Positions 1 to 11,200 are shown, numbered from the stretch's first letter. The stretch: 64,000 bases of DNA from Schistocerca nitens (GCF_023898315.1 NC_064622.1:275581503-275645502); one strand, 5' to 3'. Notes: a model not told the origin generated them from the sequence alone. Program-made: numbers and translations.

Positions 1-1389
1 CACCTCCCTTATCTCTCTAAATCGCCCTGTCTTAATCCGATAGTAAACGTCTGAGACTATTTCTAACAGCGCGTGAAACGTAGGGATCAACATCTCCTGA
101 ATTTGGTAGCTCTACCAGCTCTAATCGTCAATGAATTGCTTCAGCTGGACATGACATACTTGAAAAAACTAGCGAACCGTCTTCCTTCCAGTAGGCCGTT
201 ATGAAGGCAAGAAACGGTGTTACACGATATCTGCCTGATGTGACCCCTAGGCAACTAATTTTTTGTGTGGTATGAAGTATCAGTGTTGTGCAGAGTTCGA
301 TAAATGACGTTAAAAATATGGGATTCAAACTGAAAAAAGATCTGACTCTCTAGGCCTATTCGATGTGTTTCGTGAAGGTAATGGAAATCTAAACTCAATC
401 GAAATTTTGTGATTGGGGGCAAGAATTCTTTCTTTCCCCGTATTTTGCGTTTTTTCATAATGATATTAGCAGCCACCAAAACGTGTTGTGATATGGGAAA
501 CATGATGTAACAGTCAAGTTCCACGAACAAAATGCCAGGAAGAGGCACTTCAGGCATCGCATGAATTCTACACCACGAAGGGTAGTAACGCAGTTTTATC
601 ATCTCAAAATGTATAAAGTTACGTATTTATTTGTTTGCAAGTTATGTCTGCAGCCCTTGTATACACTGAAATTCCAGCCTGAATTACCGTGGTACGACGA
701 TAGGCGACACGAAACGAACTGGCACAGCCCGTGGATTAAGTGGAGTACTGTACGGTAATTCGTTTTCGGTAGCAGCGAAAATATTGCAGCTGTGTGAGGC
801 AAATAAATATGGCTTCTTTTGTCACCCCATCACCACGGACGAGTACTGTCTGAGTTTATCACTATGACCCCAAGATAAAAGACCAAGGGAAGCAAAGGGA
901 ACATGGTAATCGTCACCGCCGAAACGGGCAAAGACCCAACAATCACCGGGTAAGGCGATGATGAGTGTTCTTTGAGACTGCCATGTTGCGGCGGTAACAT
1001 ATTATGTTCGTAAGGAGCAAACCGTAAGAGGTGTGTACCACCGAAATCTCTTGATGGGGTGGAAGTGTCGCGGGAAGCTGTCCAAGGGGATTTTTTCTCC
1101 ACATCAGCGGCCCTGCTCGTTCTATACAGGACACAGTTACACTTGTTGCTACTATGAGCTATAAAGTTCACTCCCGCGATCGTGTGATATGGCACACAAT
1201 GGCTTCTTTCTCTGTTCTCGGATGAAGAAGCCATAGTGTAGCAGCCATTTACAGAGTGACAGCGAGGGTACTTCCTGCATGAAACCTTTCCTGAATAACC
1301 ATAATGTCTTCTACAAACGTGGTCACCGTCAATTCAACCATCGTTGTGAAAAATGTCGCACTGAAGGGTGAACCTAGACCCCCGTTCGG
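1..1389. other. No gene recognised; unassigned AT-moderate sequence
   Basis: I see no coding region, RNA gene or recognisable repeat here. Open frames are short and unconvincing on both strands. Confidence 0.5.
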
Positions 1390-1670
1390 TCAATACTTCA
1401 AATATTGCTCATCAGTCTGCAAGCCGCACCAGATAGGGTTGATATATAAAAGAGAAAAGGCCAAAGAAGAAAGTTGCATTTCGTTACAGGTTCATTTAGT
1501 AAGCGGGAAAGCGCCATGGAGATGCTCAATTCCAATGGGAGACACTACTATAGAGGCGTTCTGTATCAGGGTGTAGTTTACTGTGAAAATTTCGAGGATA
1601 CATTTTCCTGGAAGATTTCAAGAAATATATTACTTCCTCCTACGTTTCCAGGCATTGCAAAAGATTTCGA
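1390..1670 (+). mobile_element. LINE fragment, CR1/Jockey-like (GATGTA-tail family), C-terminal piece
   Basis: In two overlapping frames the translation shows pieces typical of the C-terminal region of these LINE polyproteins: YCSSVCKPHQIGLI near the start, then HFVTGSFSKRESAMEML, then ISRNILLPPTF at the end. The better copies at 34-35 kb and 62.5 kb carry the same blocks in the same order (YCSAVWDPYQIGL, RFVTGSFSNRESVTEM, ILLPPTYISRRD). The frame is broken and the element is cut at both ends, so it is an old relic. Confidence 0.6.
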
Positions 1671-1698
1671 TAATAGATTAATACAAGATAGAGGAAAA

Positions 1699-1925
1699 TT
1701 ATGACGGTGGTTTTAATGCTTCAGGTGTTCGATATAGTCTCTCCACACCCTCCTTCTTCCACTTGAGTACAACGCACAGAACGTTCATAAATCCATTTGA
1801 AATGTCAGAAAACTCTATATTTCGGATGTTTTTAAACTCGCGTACTGGACTGGCTTGAATGTCGGTTATATCATCCCAGCATTGACGCTTTACGTAAATT
1901 TGTGGATCCGTCGATTGGTGGTAGA
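1699..1925 (-). mobile_element. Possible mariner transposase C-terminal relic
   Basis: The minus-strand frame reads WDDITDIQASPVREFKNI and then a run ending in WKKEGVERLYRT. This loosely fits the mariner C-terminal region after the last catalytic Asp, where a DIQ..VTRELKNIP stretch precedes a W-rich end. The match is weak and no catalytic motif or terminal repeat is visible. Confidence 0.25.
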
Positions 1926-2269
1926 TTACTATTGAAATCAGCAGGTATGGGGACCCGTGACTTTTCTTCCGGAAATGAAATGCCCGACATATTGTTTTTG
2001 TTCGGAAGACACGGTGCGCGGTGCAAACAACGCACAAAGTTTTTTTCCCTTCTTCAAAAGATCCTGGAAAACGTTTTGAATACTTTATTTAGGGATGTTC
2101 ACTTCATTTCTCCATAGCGACTTGTGACACAATGACGTTGATGTACTAGGGCCGCATGTCCAGCCAGTGCTTAACACAGTCTGTTCACAACTGCCTGGTC
2201 GAATACACATCTGCTGTTTATGTTACTGCTCCAACGTCGCTTATAGGCCAGGAGTAAAATCAGACTCTG

Positions 2270-3060
2270 AACTTTTGGGACTGTTGTTTTTCTTAAAGAA
2301 CGTCTCTTTATTCTTCAAAATCATCTTTGTCCCCTTCAAAGTAGTCCCCCTCAGATATAACACACTGGTGCCAGCGCTTTTTCCAATCTTGGAAGCAGTT
2401 CTGGAACTCGCTTTTCATTATGGTGTTCACCTCCTTCAGCGATCAGGTTGTATCTCATCATGGCGGCAAAAGGATGTCCGTTCCGGGTTCTCTTCAGCCT
2501 CCGGAATGGAGAGAAGTCGCACGGGGCCATGTCCGGCGAATCACGAACAAACCTTGATGTGTAGACGGGAGCATTATCACGAGTGGTTTTGCACAATTCT
2601 GGCCGTTTTTCTCGGATTGCTTCACGCCAACAGATCACAACTTACAGGTAGTATTCGTTATTGATCGTACGATCTGAAGTAATAAACTCATTATTCCATA
2701 TCCCATTGTGACAAAAGAAAAACAGTGGGAAGAGCCTTCACATGAGTTCGAACTTGTCGGATTTTTTTTTTCTGTCTTGGTTTCTGACATCATACCCCGT
2801 ATACCTATGTTTCGTGATCTTTTCTAACCTTCTTAAGTAGTTCTGGATTGATGTAGACTTCATTCAGCATTTCATGAGTTTTTTTGTCGAAATTCAACTA
2901 TTTTGGAACAAACTTTCCTGCTACACGTTCCATGCCCAAAACACCCGAAAAACTTGCTTGTCGTGAGCCAAAGGATATGTTGACATCATTAGCAACCTCT
3001 CTGATGGTGACTCGGCGATTTTCCAGAACCATTTTCTTTATTCCTTCAAGAAAAATTTGA
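2270..3060 (-). mobile_element. Degenerate mariner (DD34D-type) transposon
   Basis: On the minus strand the right part (about 3060 to 2890) reads MVLENRRVTIREVANDVNIS followed by VLGMERVA, the helix-turn-helix side of mariner transposases. About 2880 to 2700 gives KTHEMLNEV and WVYGYDV in broken frames. The left part (about 2640 to 2350) gives REAIREKRPELCK, DNAPVYTSRFVRDSPDMAPCDFSPF and then the RW-type C-terminal end. Order and spacing fit one element with several frameshifts and a deletion around the second catalytic Asp. No terminal inverted repeats were found. Confidence 0.75.
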
Positions 3061-3671
3061 TGCAAATTCTTAAATCCACATTTTTTTAAAGTAAAAATTC
3101 GCCGAGCACTGGAAAACATGTATAACGTTTCTGACTGTAAACAATAAACAAAATATATAGAACAGATGAAAATGGAAATATTTATCACGACCATGTGTAC
3201 CAAGAAGATAAATAAAAAATTGAAAATCGGATGTATAAAGCCAGCAAATAAAAAAAAAATTCTTGTTACTTTTTGATCCCACCTTGTATCTCGCGGAAAA
3301 AAAAACCCACACACAGAGATAAAATTAGACACATTCAAGCTCAAACAGAATTTAACGTTTTTCCAGGGTGGTTGCTTCATCTCTTATTTTCCACTGAGCA
3401 ACCAGGCACAGTTCCTGTTACACTATTTTACATGTTGTGCAGTTACATTCTGCGTATTTTAATCCCGAACCCTCCTTCAAGCATACATCTTTTGGTGTCC
3501 TGTGTGAAAGTGATTGTGTATGAGCGATAGTATTCCAGAGAGTGGTGTCTGAGGATTACATTGTACGATTTACTATCTGTTACATACTTTTCACAAAATA
3601 AAACCACAATCGCCACCCAGCAGTTTACTAAAGGCACTGAAGACCTCGCTGTTGAGCGCCCTATTCATACT

Positions 3672-3708
3672 ACACCACCACCACCACCACCACCACCACC
3701 ACCACCAC
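3672..3708. repeat. (CCA)n microsatellite
   Basis: About twelve CCA units in a row. It produces a spurious proline or histidine run in translation. Confidence 0.95.
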
Positions 3709-3846
3709 GGAGGCTTACCGACGAACGTTCTTCCTGCTGTTCATTCGCATCTCGAACAGGAACGGTAATAAGCTACAGTGGCACACACAGTACCTTGCGC
3801 CAGACACCCTGTGGTGACTTGCGGAGTATAGACGTAGATAGATGTA
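3709..3846 (+). mobile_element. 3' end of a GATGTA-tail LINE
   Basis: The end reads as the untranslated terminus seen on other LINE copies in this window: a ...GCCAGACACC...GGTGACTTGCGGAGTATAGA block closing with a short GTAGATAGATGTA tail. The same block ends the copies at 41.9, 47.1 and 62.4 kb. Only the last ~140 bp remain. Confidence 0.6.
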
Positions 3847-4136
3847 CAGAATCTAACCCTAAACGAGTACATTCAGCTCGCTGTGTCACAGCTGAACGAA
3901 GGTGTGAACACTCTTCCTCGTCGAACTGAGGCCATTATTGGGCTAGAGGCGGCGTTTTACGAGATTACGGTAATGTCTCCTGGCTTTGTCTGGTGTGTAG
4001 CTATATTTAGGATGCGGACTGTGATTTAATTGTGCTCCACTGAAGTCGATATTAAGGTTTACGTGGGCAAGCTTGTTATTTAAGTGGAATAAGCACGGCT
4101 CTCGTGTTACCGGCTTGTTGTTAAAGTACGTTTAAA

Positions 4137-4700
4137 CGAGGGCTACCCAGAAAAGTAACAGAAGTTTTAAAATAAGGAAATTAAAAACACTGAAAATCAA
4201 ATTTTATTATAAAGATTTCAAAGGTATGCTCTTAAGCTAGGTTTCTATACAACTGCCCTTCAAATTAAGACAGTTATGCTGTGGCACAAGTTTTTCAGTA
4301 CCTGCGATTGGAAGCACTGGTTTATACCGGGCTGCAGTTCGGCGTCAGTATCAAAGCATTGTGCAATGAGCCATGTGTTCGCTTCTGGGAAGAGGTGGTA
4401 GTCGCTAGGCGTCAAATCCGGGCTGTATGGTGGATAATCAAACCTCCCATACAAACTCCGTAGCAGCTCTCGGTGACAATTGGCCGCCTGTGGACTCGCG
4501 GTGTCGTGAAAAGACTTTTGCGCAAAGTTTTCCCCGACGCTTGTTTTTGTATCGTCCGTGTTAACTTGGTCAATGTTTGACACTACCTCTGAGTTAATTG
4601 TTGTGCTGCGTTCAAGTAAATCAGCGAGAATCAAACCCTTAAATGGTCTCAAAAGACAGTAGCCATGATTCTTTTTGCTGACAGCATTTGCAAACCCTGC
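4137..4700 (-). mobile_element. Degenerate mariner transposon, C-terminal half
   Basis: The minus-strand frame reads LADLLERSTTINSE, the strand just after the first catalytic Asp region, then FDYPPYSPDLTPSDYHLFPE, which carries the last catalytic Asp of a mariner transposase. The second Asp (HDNARPH block) is lost in a deletion. The left edge starts with GAGGGCTACCCAGAAAAGTA, which looks like a mariner terminal repeat. The right terminal repeat was not found. Confidence 0.7.
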
Positions 4701-5242
4701 CTTGGTTTTTTGCGGCTCGATTCCATCGACTGCCTTGTTGTTTTACAGTTGACACACTTCACTGAAGTCTTGTTCCCTGTTAACAATAGGATCGATAAGT
4801 CTGTTACCATTTTTCTCGTAATGTTCGAGAAAGGCCAGTGCTGCAGATAGTGTATTTGTGGTCTTCTGTTATAATTTTAGGAACCCACCAAATAGTCTAC
4901 AAAATTTGTGGTAACTAAGCTCCTCCGCCGTAATTTCATGCACTAAACTCCGTTAAATTTGGGGAAAATGTAGCGAAAGTTCGTCATCGTCAAACAGCGA
5001 TTTCCACGAATTTTGTTGTTGAATTTCATCAACAGTTCGTCAGTCAGAAGGCTAGGCCTACCGTTGCGGTCCTCACTACGGCGATTTTTACGATCAATAC
5101 ACCACTGCCTCACTCAGCTTTCACTCATTATTCCTTTTCAGTACACGCCACATAGGTCGCGACAAATTTCAGTTGCTTTGCAGTTACTTTCTGGGCACCC
5201 CCGTAGCAGCGAGAAGCGGGAAGGGCAGGGGCAGGTACTCAC

Positions 5243-5455
5243 AGTCGTGCGCGCGCAGCAACGCCGCGACGGCCCCCGGCGGCAGCAGCGGCTGCGGCAG
5301 CTCTCGCAGCCAGGCGCGCAGCAGCTGCGCCGCCGTCGCCGGGTCCCCCGCGGCCTCCAAGTCGGCGTCGCCCGCCGCCTCCAGCTGCGCCCGAAGTCGC
5401 TCCGCCAGCTTCGGGTTGCCCGCACACGGCCGGAAAAGTACGCCGCACAGTGGGC
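5243..5455 (-). CDS. RhoGAP-domain protein, internal exon (middle of the GAP domain)
   Basis: This 213-bp exon encodes 71 residues of a RhoGAP domain, which stimulates GTP hydrolysis by Rho-family GTPases. Visible motifs are GVLFRPCAGN, where the Arg is the expected arginine finger (GLFRVNGN in relatives), and LLRAWLRELPQPLLP, the family hallmark LLKxFLRELPEPL. The Lys that helps bind the GTPase in well-studied GAPs is Arg here; the following Arg of LREL is kept. The acceptor AG is at 5456-5457. The donor is a strong GTGAGT at 5237-5242. The exon begins two bases into a codon and ends one base into the next, matching the phase left by the exon at 20389..20719, so the join reads YIENHG-PLCGVLFR exactly where the family has YIEEHGLRTEGIFR. 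It is very GC-rich compared with its surroundings. The closest type by eye is FAM13-like. The continuing 3' exon was not found. Confidence 0.85.
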
Positions 5456-5683
5456 CTGCGTCCAAATGCACTGACGTCACTTGCGTCCATCATTAAAGCG
5501 GCTATAAATTCCCAGTGTCCACAGCCACTCATCTACCAGTCAAACGCACTCCCCACGAACACAACTACTCAAACGCTCGAGAAGTGGTACGGCAGGTGAA
5601 GCGTGTGCCCTTCGCTTCGTTAATGGAATGATCACACAGGCTCGATCGTGGGTACGGCACGTGCTAGATTTGGTTTATTTCTT

Positions 5684-5697
5684 GAATACCGGGAAAA
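5684..5697 (+). repeat. Target site duplication, left copy (14 bp)
   Basis: GAATACCGGGAAAA occurs here and again at 6880..6893, exactly bounding the RTE-like LINE between them. Confidence 0.9.
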
Positions 5698-6879
5698 GAC
5701 ATTCTGACAGACACAAAAGCAAGGGTGAGAAGCAGAGGTGCACTGTCAGAAGAATTTGAGATCGAGACTGGTGTTAAACAGGGAGATGGATTGTCACCAT
5801 TGTTGTTCAATATAGCACTGGACGAAGTGATCAGGCAGTGGAGAGCAATAAACGAGGAAATGGGAATACCAAAGACCCATGTGGGGGGACAAAAAGGACA
5901 ACAGGGCTCAAGTGGACTGCCTAGCCTTTGCAGATGACATAGCAATAGTAAGTGAGACGGAAGAAGACGCAAAGACACAACTCGACAACTTAAGTAAGGT
6001 AGCCAGAAAGATGGGACTGAGGATCGCCTATAACAAGACAAAGACATTAAACACCACTGCAGACTGGGAAACACCGGAAGGCACTGTGCAAATGGTGGAC
6101 AAATTTAAATACCTGGGAGAATTTATAACAGGAAGGAACAGGAGCAAGGAGGGAATAACAGACAGGATAAAGAAGATTAGGTCAGCCTTCTGCATGACGA
6201 GAGATATTATACAATAAAAAGAATATATCCACAGAGGCAAAGATAAGCCACTACAAGGCAACAGTGAGGAATGCAGTATTATATGCTGCTGAGACGATGA
6301 CACTAGGAAGAAATGGGGCAGAGCAACTAGAGAAAGAGGAGAGGAAAATACTGAGAAAAATACTAGGTCCCAAAAGAGGTGGAGAGAGAGGTGGATGCGA
6401 AGACCTAGGGAAGAATTGTACCGGAACATGAGAACAATATCCGGGGAAATCAGACTCAAAAGGGGAAGGTTTGCTGGGCATGTAGTTAGGATGAGTATGG
6501 ACAGAATGACGAAGAGAGTGTGGGAAACAACAGGGAGGACAAGGGGAAAGACAGGAACCAAGTGGATTGTTGAACTTCGAAAGGACTGGTTGGAATTGGG
6601 GATCAAGGTCGAAGGAAAGGAAAATTGGAGGAACAAATATACACCGACAAATATGCCGGAGATCAATGACAGAGAAGAATAAAGGGAAAGATTAGAATGT
6701 CACCAGTGGAGCTGCCAGGAGACACGGAAACTGAAGATCTCGGAAGAAGAGCGGGAGAGGAGAAGAGAAAGAATGAAGAGGTTCTGGGAGAAGAAGAGGA
6801 AAATGCAGTCCACGAAGGGGCTACCCGTGGTCCTACAGAGGCCGTAACGCAAGAAGAAGAAGAAGAAGAAGAAGAAGAA
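5698..6879 (+). mobile_element. RTE-like LINE, 5'-truncated, with (GAA)n tail
   Basis: The reverse transcriptase is spread over three frames. First comes ETGVKQGDGLSPLLFNIALD (strand before the active site), then CLAFADDIAIVSETEEDA holding the catalytic FADD, then KFKYLGEFITG. A further frame gives a C-terminal region with RFAGHVVRM and RTRGKTGTKW. The 3' end is a (GAA)n microsatellite at 6851-6880, a tail type common in RTE LINEs. Identical 14-bp duplications flank the element, so both its ends are certain: it is 1,182 bp and lacks the endonuclease and the N-terminal half of the RT. Frameshifts and stops make it inactive. It differs from the RTE-like family at 7.5 and 37 kb. Confidence 0.9.
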
Positions 6880-6893
6880 GAATACCGGGAAAA
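6880..6893 (+). repeat. Target site duplication, right copy (14 bp)
   Basis: Second copy of GAATACCGGGAAAA, directly after the GAA tail of the LINE. Confidence 0.9.
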
Positions 6894-7540
6894 TGCAGGC
6901 AGTCTGCAAAGGAGATTGCCAAAAATCATTCGTGCAACCCATTCTGTAATACTGCTCAAGTGTGTTTGATCCGTACCAAATAGGGATATTGAATGAATAC
7001 AGGGAAGGGCAGCACGAATGGTCACAAGTTTGTTTCACCTCTGGGAGAGTCTCACAGATATGCTGAAGAAACTAAACTGGCAGATAATAAATATAGGCAA
7101 CGCAATGAATTAGCATTTGTACCAAAGCCAGGATTTGAGCTTGTATCTCCTGTTCACTAGGCAGGTGCGTTAATCACTGCGGCTCACCCACCTACACGGA
7201 TTACACTAGTACGTCACCCTGAAGAAGAAAAAAGAACCAATTCACACCTGAGCCCACTTTTATGTCCCCTTTCTTTAACTTATATCAGTACTGGAAGAGG
7301 GCGACATACTAGAGCAATACATACAGCTGTGTTAACTGCAGTGCCCGGGTGACGCATTTGTTAGTGCATCTACCAACTGAGCACAATACCCAGGTTCGAA
7401 TCCTGGCATTGGTATAAATTTTAATTACTTGGTTTGGCTTCTATTCATTATCACAGATAAAGTTGAGGCTTAATATGTCTGCGGAAGAAATATTTCATAT
7501 GAACTGGCACACTCTTGATGATAGACGTACACTATCGCGA
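6885..7540 (+). repeat. Long direct repeat, copy 1 (656 bp)
   Basis: Nearly the same sequence recurs at 8907..9558, with differences of only several percent by eye. The repeat consists of a CR1/Jockey-like LINE fragment (a broken frame that reads like ILEYCSS..DPYQIGI and ARMVTG) with a tRNA-armed foldback element inserted in it. The two copies start and stop exactly at the ends of the RTE-like LINE lying between them. Confidence 0.9.
7113..7421. repeat. Foldback element with inverted tRNA-like arms, copy 1
   Basis: The left arm carries a minus-strand tRNA-like module (CCAGGATTTGAG is the B box seen from the other side). The right arm carries a plus-strand module with GGTTCGAATCC and a TTGTTAGTGCA A-box-like stretch. 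Reverse-complementing the right arm aligns it over roughly 130 bp with the left arm. An AATTA flank is seen on both sides. Confidence 0.6.
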
Positions 7541-8906
7541 CAGGCGAAATACCCTCAGACTTCAAGAAGAATATAATAATTCCAATCCCAAAGAAAGCAG
7601 GTGTTGACAGATGTGAAAATTACCTAACTATCAGTTTAATAAGTCACAGCTGCAAAATATTAACACGAATTGTTTACAGACGAATGGAAAAACTGGTAGA
7701 AGCCGACCCCGGGGAAGATCAGTTTGGATTCCGTAGAAATGTTGGAACACGTGAGGCAATACTGACCTTACAACTTACCTTAGAAGAAAGGTTAAGGAAA
7801 GGCCAACCTACGTTTCTAGCATTTGTAGACTTAGAGAAAGCTTTTGACAATGTTGACTGGAATACTCTCTTTCAAATTCTGAAGGTGGCAGGGGTAAAAT
7901 ACAGGGAGCGAAAGGCTATTTACAATTTGTACAGAAACCAGACGGCAGTTATAAGAGTCGAGGGACATTAAAGGGAAGCAGTGGTTGGGAAGGGAGTGAT
8001 ACAGGGTTGTAGCCTCTCTCCGATGCTATTCAATCTGTATATTGACCAAGCAGTAAAGGAAACAAATAAAAAATTCGGAGTAGGTATTAAAATCCATGGA
8101 GAAGAAATAAAAACCTTGAGGTTCGCCGACGACATTGTAATTCTGTCAGAGACAGCAAAGGACTTGGAGGAGCAAACCAACGGAATGGACAGTGTCTTGA
8201 AAGGAGGGTATAAGGTGAACATCAACAAAAGCAAAACGAGGATAATGGAATGTAGTCGAATTAAGTCTCGTGATGCTGAGGGAATTAAATTAGGAAATGA
8301 GACACTTAAAGTAGTAAAGGAGTTTTGCTATTTGGGGAGCAAAATAACTTGATGATGGTCGAAATCGAGAGGATATAAAATGTAGACTGGCAATGGCAAG
8401 GAAATCATTTCTGAAGAAGAGACATTTGTTAACATCGAGTATAGATTTAAGTGTCAGGAAGTGGTTTCTGAAAGTATTTGTATGGAGTGCAGCCATGTAT
8501 GGAAGTGAAACATGGACGGTAAATAGTTTGGACAAGAAGAGAATAGAAGCTTTTGAAATGTGGCGCTGCAGAAGAATGCTGAAGATTAGATGGGTAGATC
8601 ACTTAACTAATGAGGAGGTATTGAATAGAATAGGGGAGAAGAGAAGTTTGTGGCACAACTTGACTAGAAGAAGGGATGGGTGGGTAGACATGTTCTGAGG
8701 CACCAAGGGATCATAAATTTAGCATTGGAGGGCAGAGTGGAGGGTAAAAATCGTAGAGGGAGACCTAGAGATGAATACACTAAGCAGATTCAGAAGGATG
8801 TAGGCTGCAGTACGTACTGGGAGATGAAGCAGCTTGCACAGGATAGAGTAGCATGGAGAGCTGCTTCAGACTAGTCTCAGGACTGAAGACCACAATAACA
8901 CAACAA
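7541..8906 (+). mobile_element. RTE-like LINE (family A), 5'-truncated
   Basis: The frames give, in order: IIPIPKKAGVDRCENY and GEDQFGFRRNVGTREAI (RT fingers), FLAFVDLEKAFDNVDW (first catalytic Asp), GVIQGCSLSPMLFNLYID, RFADDIVILSE (catalytic FADD), FCYLGSKIT, YGSETWTV, then RGRPRDEY and YWEMKQLAQDR at the C terminus. The 3' end is CACAATAACACAACAA. The endonuclease half is missing. One stop at 7969 and another after FCYLGSKIT, plus a frameshift near 8690, leave it non-functional. Related copies are at 11.9-12.2 kb and 36.9-39.9 kb, both on the minus strand. Confidence 0.9.
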
Positions 8907-9558
8907 CCTGGAAAAATGCAGTCAGTCTGCAAAGGAGATTGCCAAAAATCATTCGCTCAACCCATTCTGGAATACTGCTCAAGTTTGTTTGTTTGATCCG
9001 TACCAAATAGGGATATTGAATGCATACAGAGAAGGGCAGCACGAATGGTCACAGGTTTGTTTCACCTCTGGGAGAGTGTCACAGAGTTGCTGAAGAAAGT
9101 GAACTGGCAGATAATAAATATAGGCAACGCAATGAATTAGCATTTGTGCCAAAGCCAGGATTTGAGCCTGGATCTCCTGTTCACTAGGCAGGTGCGTTAA
9201 TCACTGCGGCTAGCCCACCTACACGGATTACACTAGTACGTCACCCTGAAAAAAAAAATTCACACCTGAGCCCACTTTTATGTCCCCTTTCTTTAATTTA
9301 TATCAGTATTGGAGGAGGGCGACATACTAGAGTAATACGTACAGCTGTGTTAAACCCAGTGGCAGGGTGGCGCAGTTGTTAGTGCATATACCAATTGAGC
9401 ACAACACCCAGGTTCGAATCCTGGCATTGGTATATATTTTAATTAATTGGTTTGGCTTGTATTCATTACCATAGATAAAGTTGAGGCTTAATATGTCTGC
9501 GGAAGAAATATTTCATATGAACTGGCACCCTCTTGATGATAGACGTGCACTATCCCGA
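8907..9558 (+). repeat. Long direct repeat, copy 2 (652 bp)
   Basis: Second copy of the repeat at 6885..7540. Unlike copy 1 it runs on without a break into the rest of the old LINE (9559-9830), so it is the copy in original downstream context. Confidence 0.9.
9140..9440. repeat. Foldback element with inverted tRNA-like arms, copy 2
   Basis: Same element as at 7113..7421, carried along in the long direct repeat. The right tRNA-like module has an intact GGTTCGAATCCTGGC B box. Confidence 0.6.
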
Positions 9559-9830
9559 GAGAGCCTACTTACGAATTTTCAAGAACCTGCTGTAAATGAT
9601 TACTCTAGGAATATACTACAACCCCCTACTTATCGCTCCAATAGGGATCATGAGGAAAATTCAAGCGTTTACAGCATGCACTGGGACATTCCAACCATCA
9701 CTCTTTCCGCGCTCCGTATGTGAATGGAACGGGAAGATCTCTAATAACTGGTGTAATGGGACGTACCCTATGCCATGCGCTTCACAGTGGCTTGCAGAGT
9801 ACAGAAGATGTAGGCGTAGATGCAGATGGA
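9559..9830 (+). mobile_element. CR1/Jockey-like LINE, 3' portion
   Basis: This continues the LINE of the long direct repeat. The frame reads RESLLTNFQEPAVNDYSRNI then LQPPTYRSNRDHEEN, equal to the C-terminal block ILLPPTYISRRDHEYKI of better copies. It ends in a decayed GATGTAGGCGTAGATGCAGA tail. About 280 bp after it (9831-10109) hold nothing I recognise. Confidence 0.65.
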
Positions 9831-10109
9831 ATTTGCGTGGCGGGCACAGCTTTGTTGGTAGACAAGAGATATGGGGAAGGGCAAAAAGAAAAGGCGAAGA
9901 ACGTGGCCGAAATATACTGATACGAAAACCCTATGCACAACGTAGCTTCCGCGTGATACGCCACTGTCAAATAACACAGCTCGATGAAATTTGGACCACA
10001 TATAAAAAAACTGCTACAATAAAATACAGACGGAAACTGAAAGAAATATGCGTTGAGACGGACAGAAACGACACGTTTTGGTTTATGACGAGCCCTTGAA
10101 CATTATAAA

Positions 10110-11200
10110 ACGTCATACATGGTTCTTAATAGGATGTGTGATCAGCACTGGCGGCAATGCATGCTCTGCTAGGTTCTCCTATGCTGGCCGTAGGATTCCT
10201 CAGGAGTTCTTGTGCTGGGACGTTCCTCTCCCCTACAAGCTCGTCTAACAACTGCTGGATGGCCGTTGGTGCATGTCGACACGCTGCAATAATTCTCCCC
10301 AGCGCATCCCATACTTGCCCGACGAGATTTACGTCGGGGGAACGGGCAGGCTAGTTCATTCGCCAAATATAGTCTCGTCCCAACAGCTTCTCCACTTGCG
10401 CAGATCGAGGCGGTCGTGCGTCATCCATAAAAATGAAGACAGTGCCTAATATAACCCTCAAAAGACGCATTATAACAAAGCAGTACAGTTTCACACTAAC
10501 GTTGACCAGCGACTGTACGGCGCTCAAAGATTTGGAGGCCAGTACGCCCATGCAAAAGACGACCATGTTAGGCGATGTTCCTGACTGCATTATGTATACC
10601 CACCTATCGCAGTATGAGGGTTGGTACGGAATCATTACCCTGACGGAATCTCCTCTCATCCGAGAACACCACGTGATCGCAGTCCACATTCGTCCAGTGC
10701 CTGTGGCCCTGGCAGCATAGCAAACGGTGCCGCGGGTGTGAACGCATCACAATATACTGGTCGCCGGACAAAGAGACTACCCTCACGAAATCGCCGTGCT
10801 ATTTTGGAGTGTGGAGATCCTGTATGTTGTTGAATGTGGTCGCAGTTGCACCCGCTTTTCGAAGAGAGCTCCTTCTTGCCTGTAGCACAGTATAGCAGTC
10901 GTGAGCTGCTGTAGTTGACCGTGGTCGATCACCTTCTGTCCTTCGGACAGCCGTGCCTACGGTTCAGAACGCTACCCACGCACGTGAAACAAAGCTGTGA
11001 GCAACACCAAACTCCTGGGCTATACTCATCACGCTTCGTCCTTCTTACAGTTTCCCAGTGATTCTCCCAGTGAGAACTAATCCATGTTTCTAGGTCATAT
11101 TGTAATGTCTAACACCACAGCGCGCCGTAACTGCTAGCTGGTCCTTCAACTTTGTCGTTTTGCGGAGCGAACCCCATGTGGTACTATTGTCAAGATGACC
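10110..11200 (-). mobile_element. Degenerate Tc1-like transposon (family 1)
   Basis: On the minus strand, broken frames read HWTNVDCDHVVFSDERRFR (first catalytic Asp), then a stretch matching the GxxVWGGIM region, then FIFMDDARPPRSAQVEKLL, equal to FMDDNARPHRTAQVEE with the second Asp. LGRDYIWRMN and the Pro-rich SPDLNPIEH region follow, frame-shifted. Many indels separate these. Ends are estimated; no clear terminal inverted repeats were found. Confidence 0.7.

Noticed and set aside
3561-3929. Histidine/proline-run protein
   Set aside because: It is the translation of a (CCA)n microsatellite joined to a LINE 3' tail.
5013-5532. Overlapping open frames around the 5.2-5.5 kb exon on both strands
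   Set aside because: Only the minus-strand phase with RhoGAP motifs and splice sites is supported; the others are by-products of GC richness.
7342-7412. tRNA gene candidate with a good B box (also the matching one near 9370-9430)
   Set aside because: No paired acceptor stem and it lies in the arm of a repeated foldback element, so it is a tRNA-derived repeat, not a gene.
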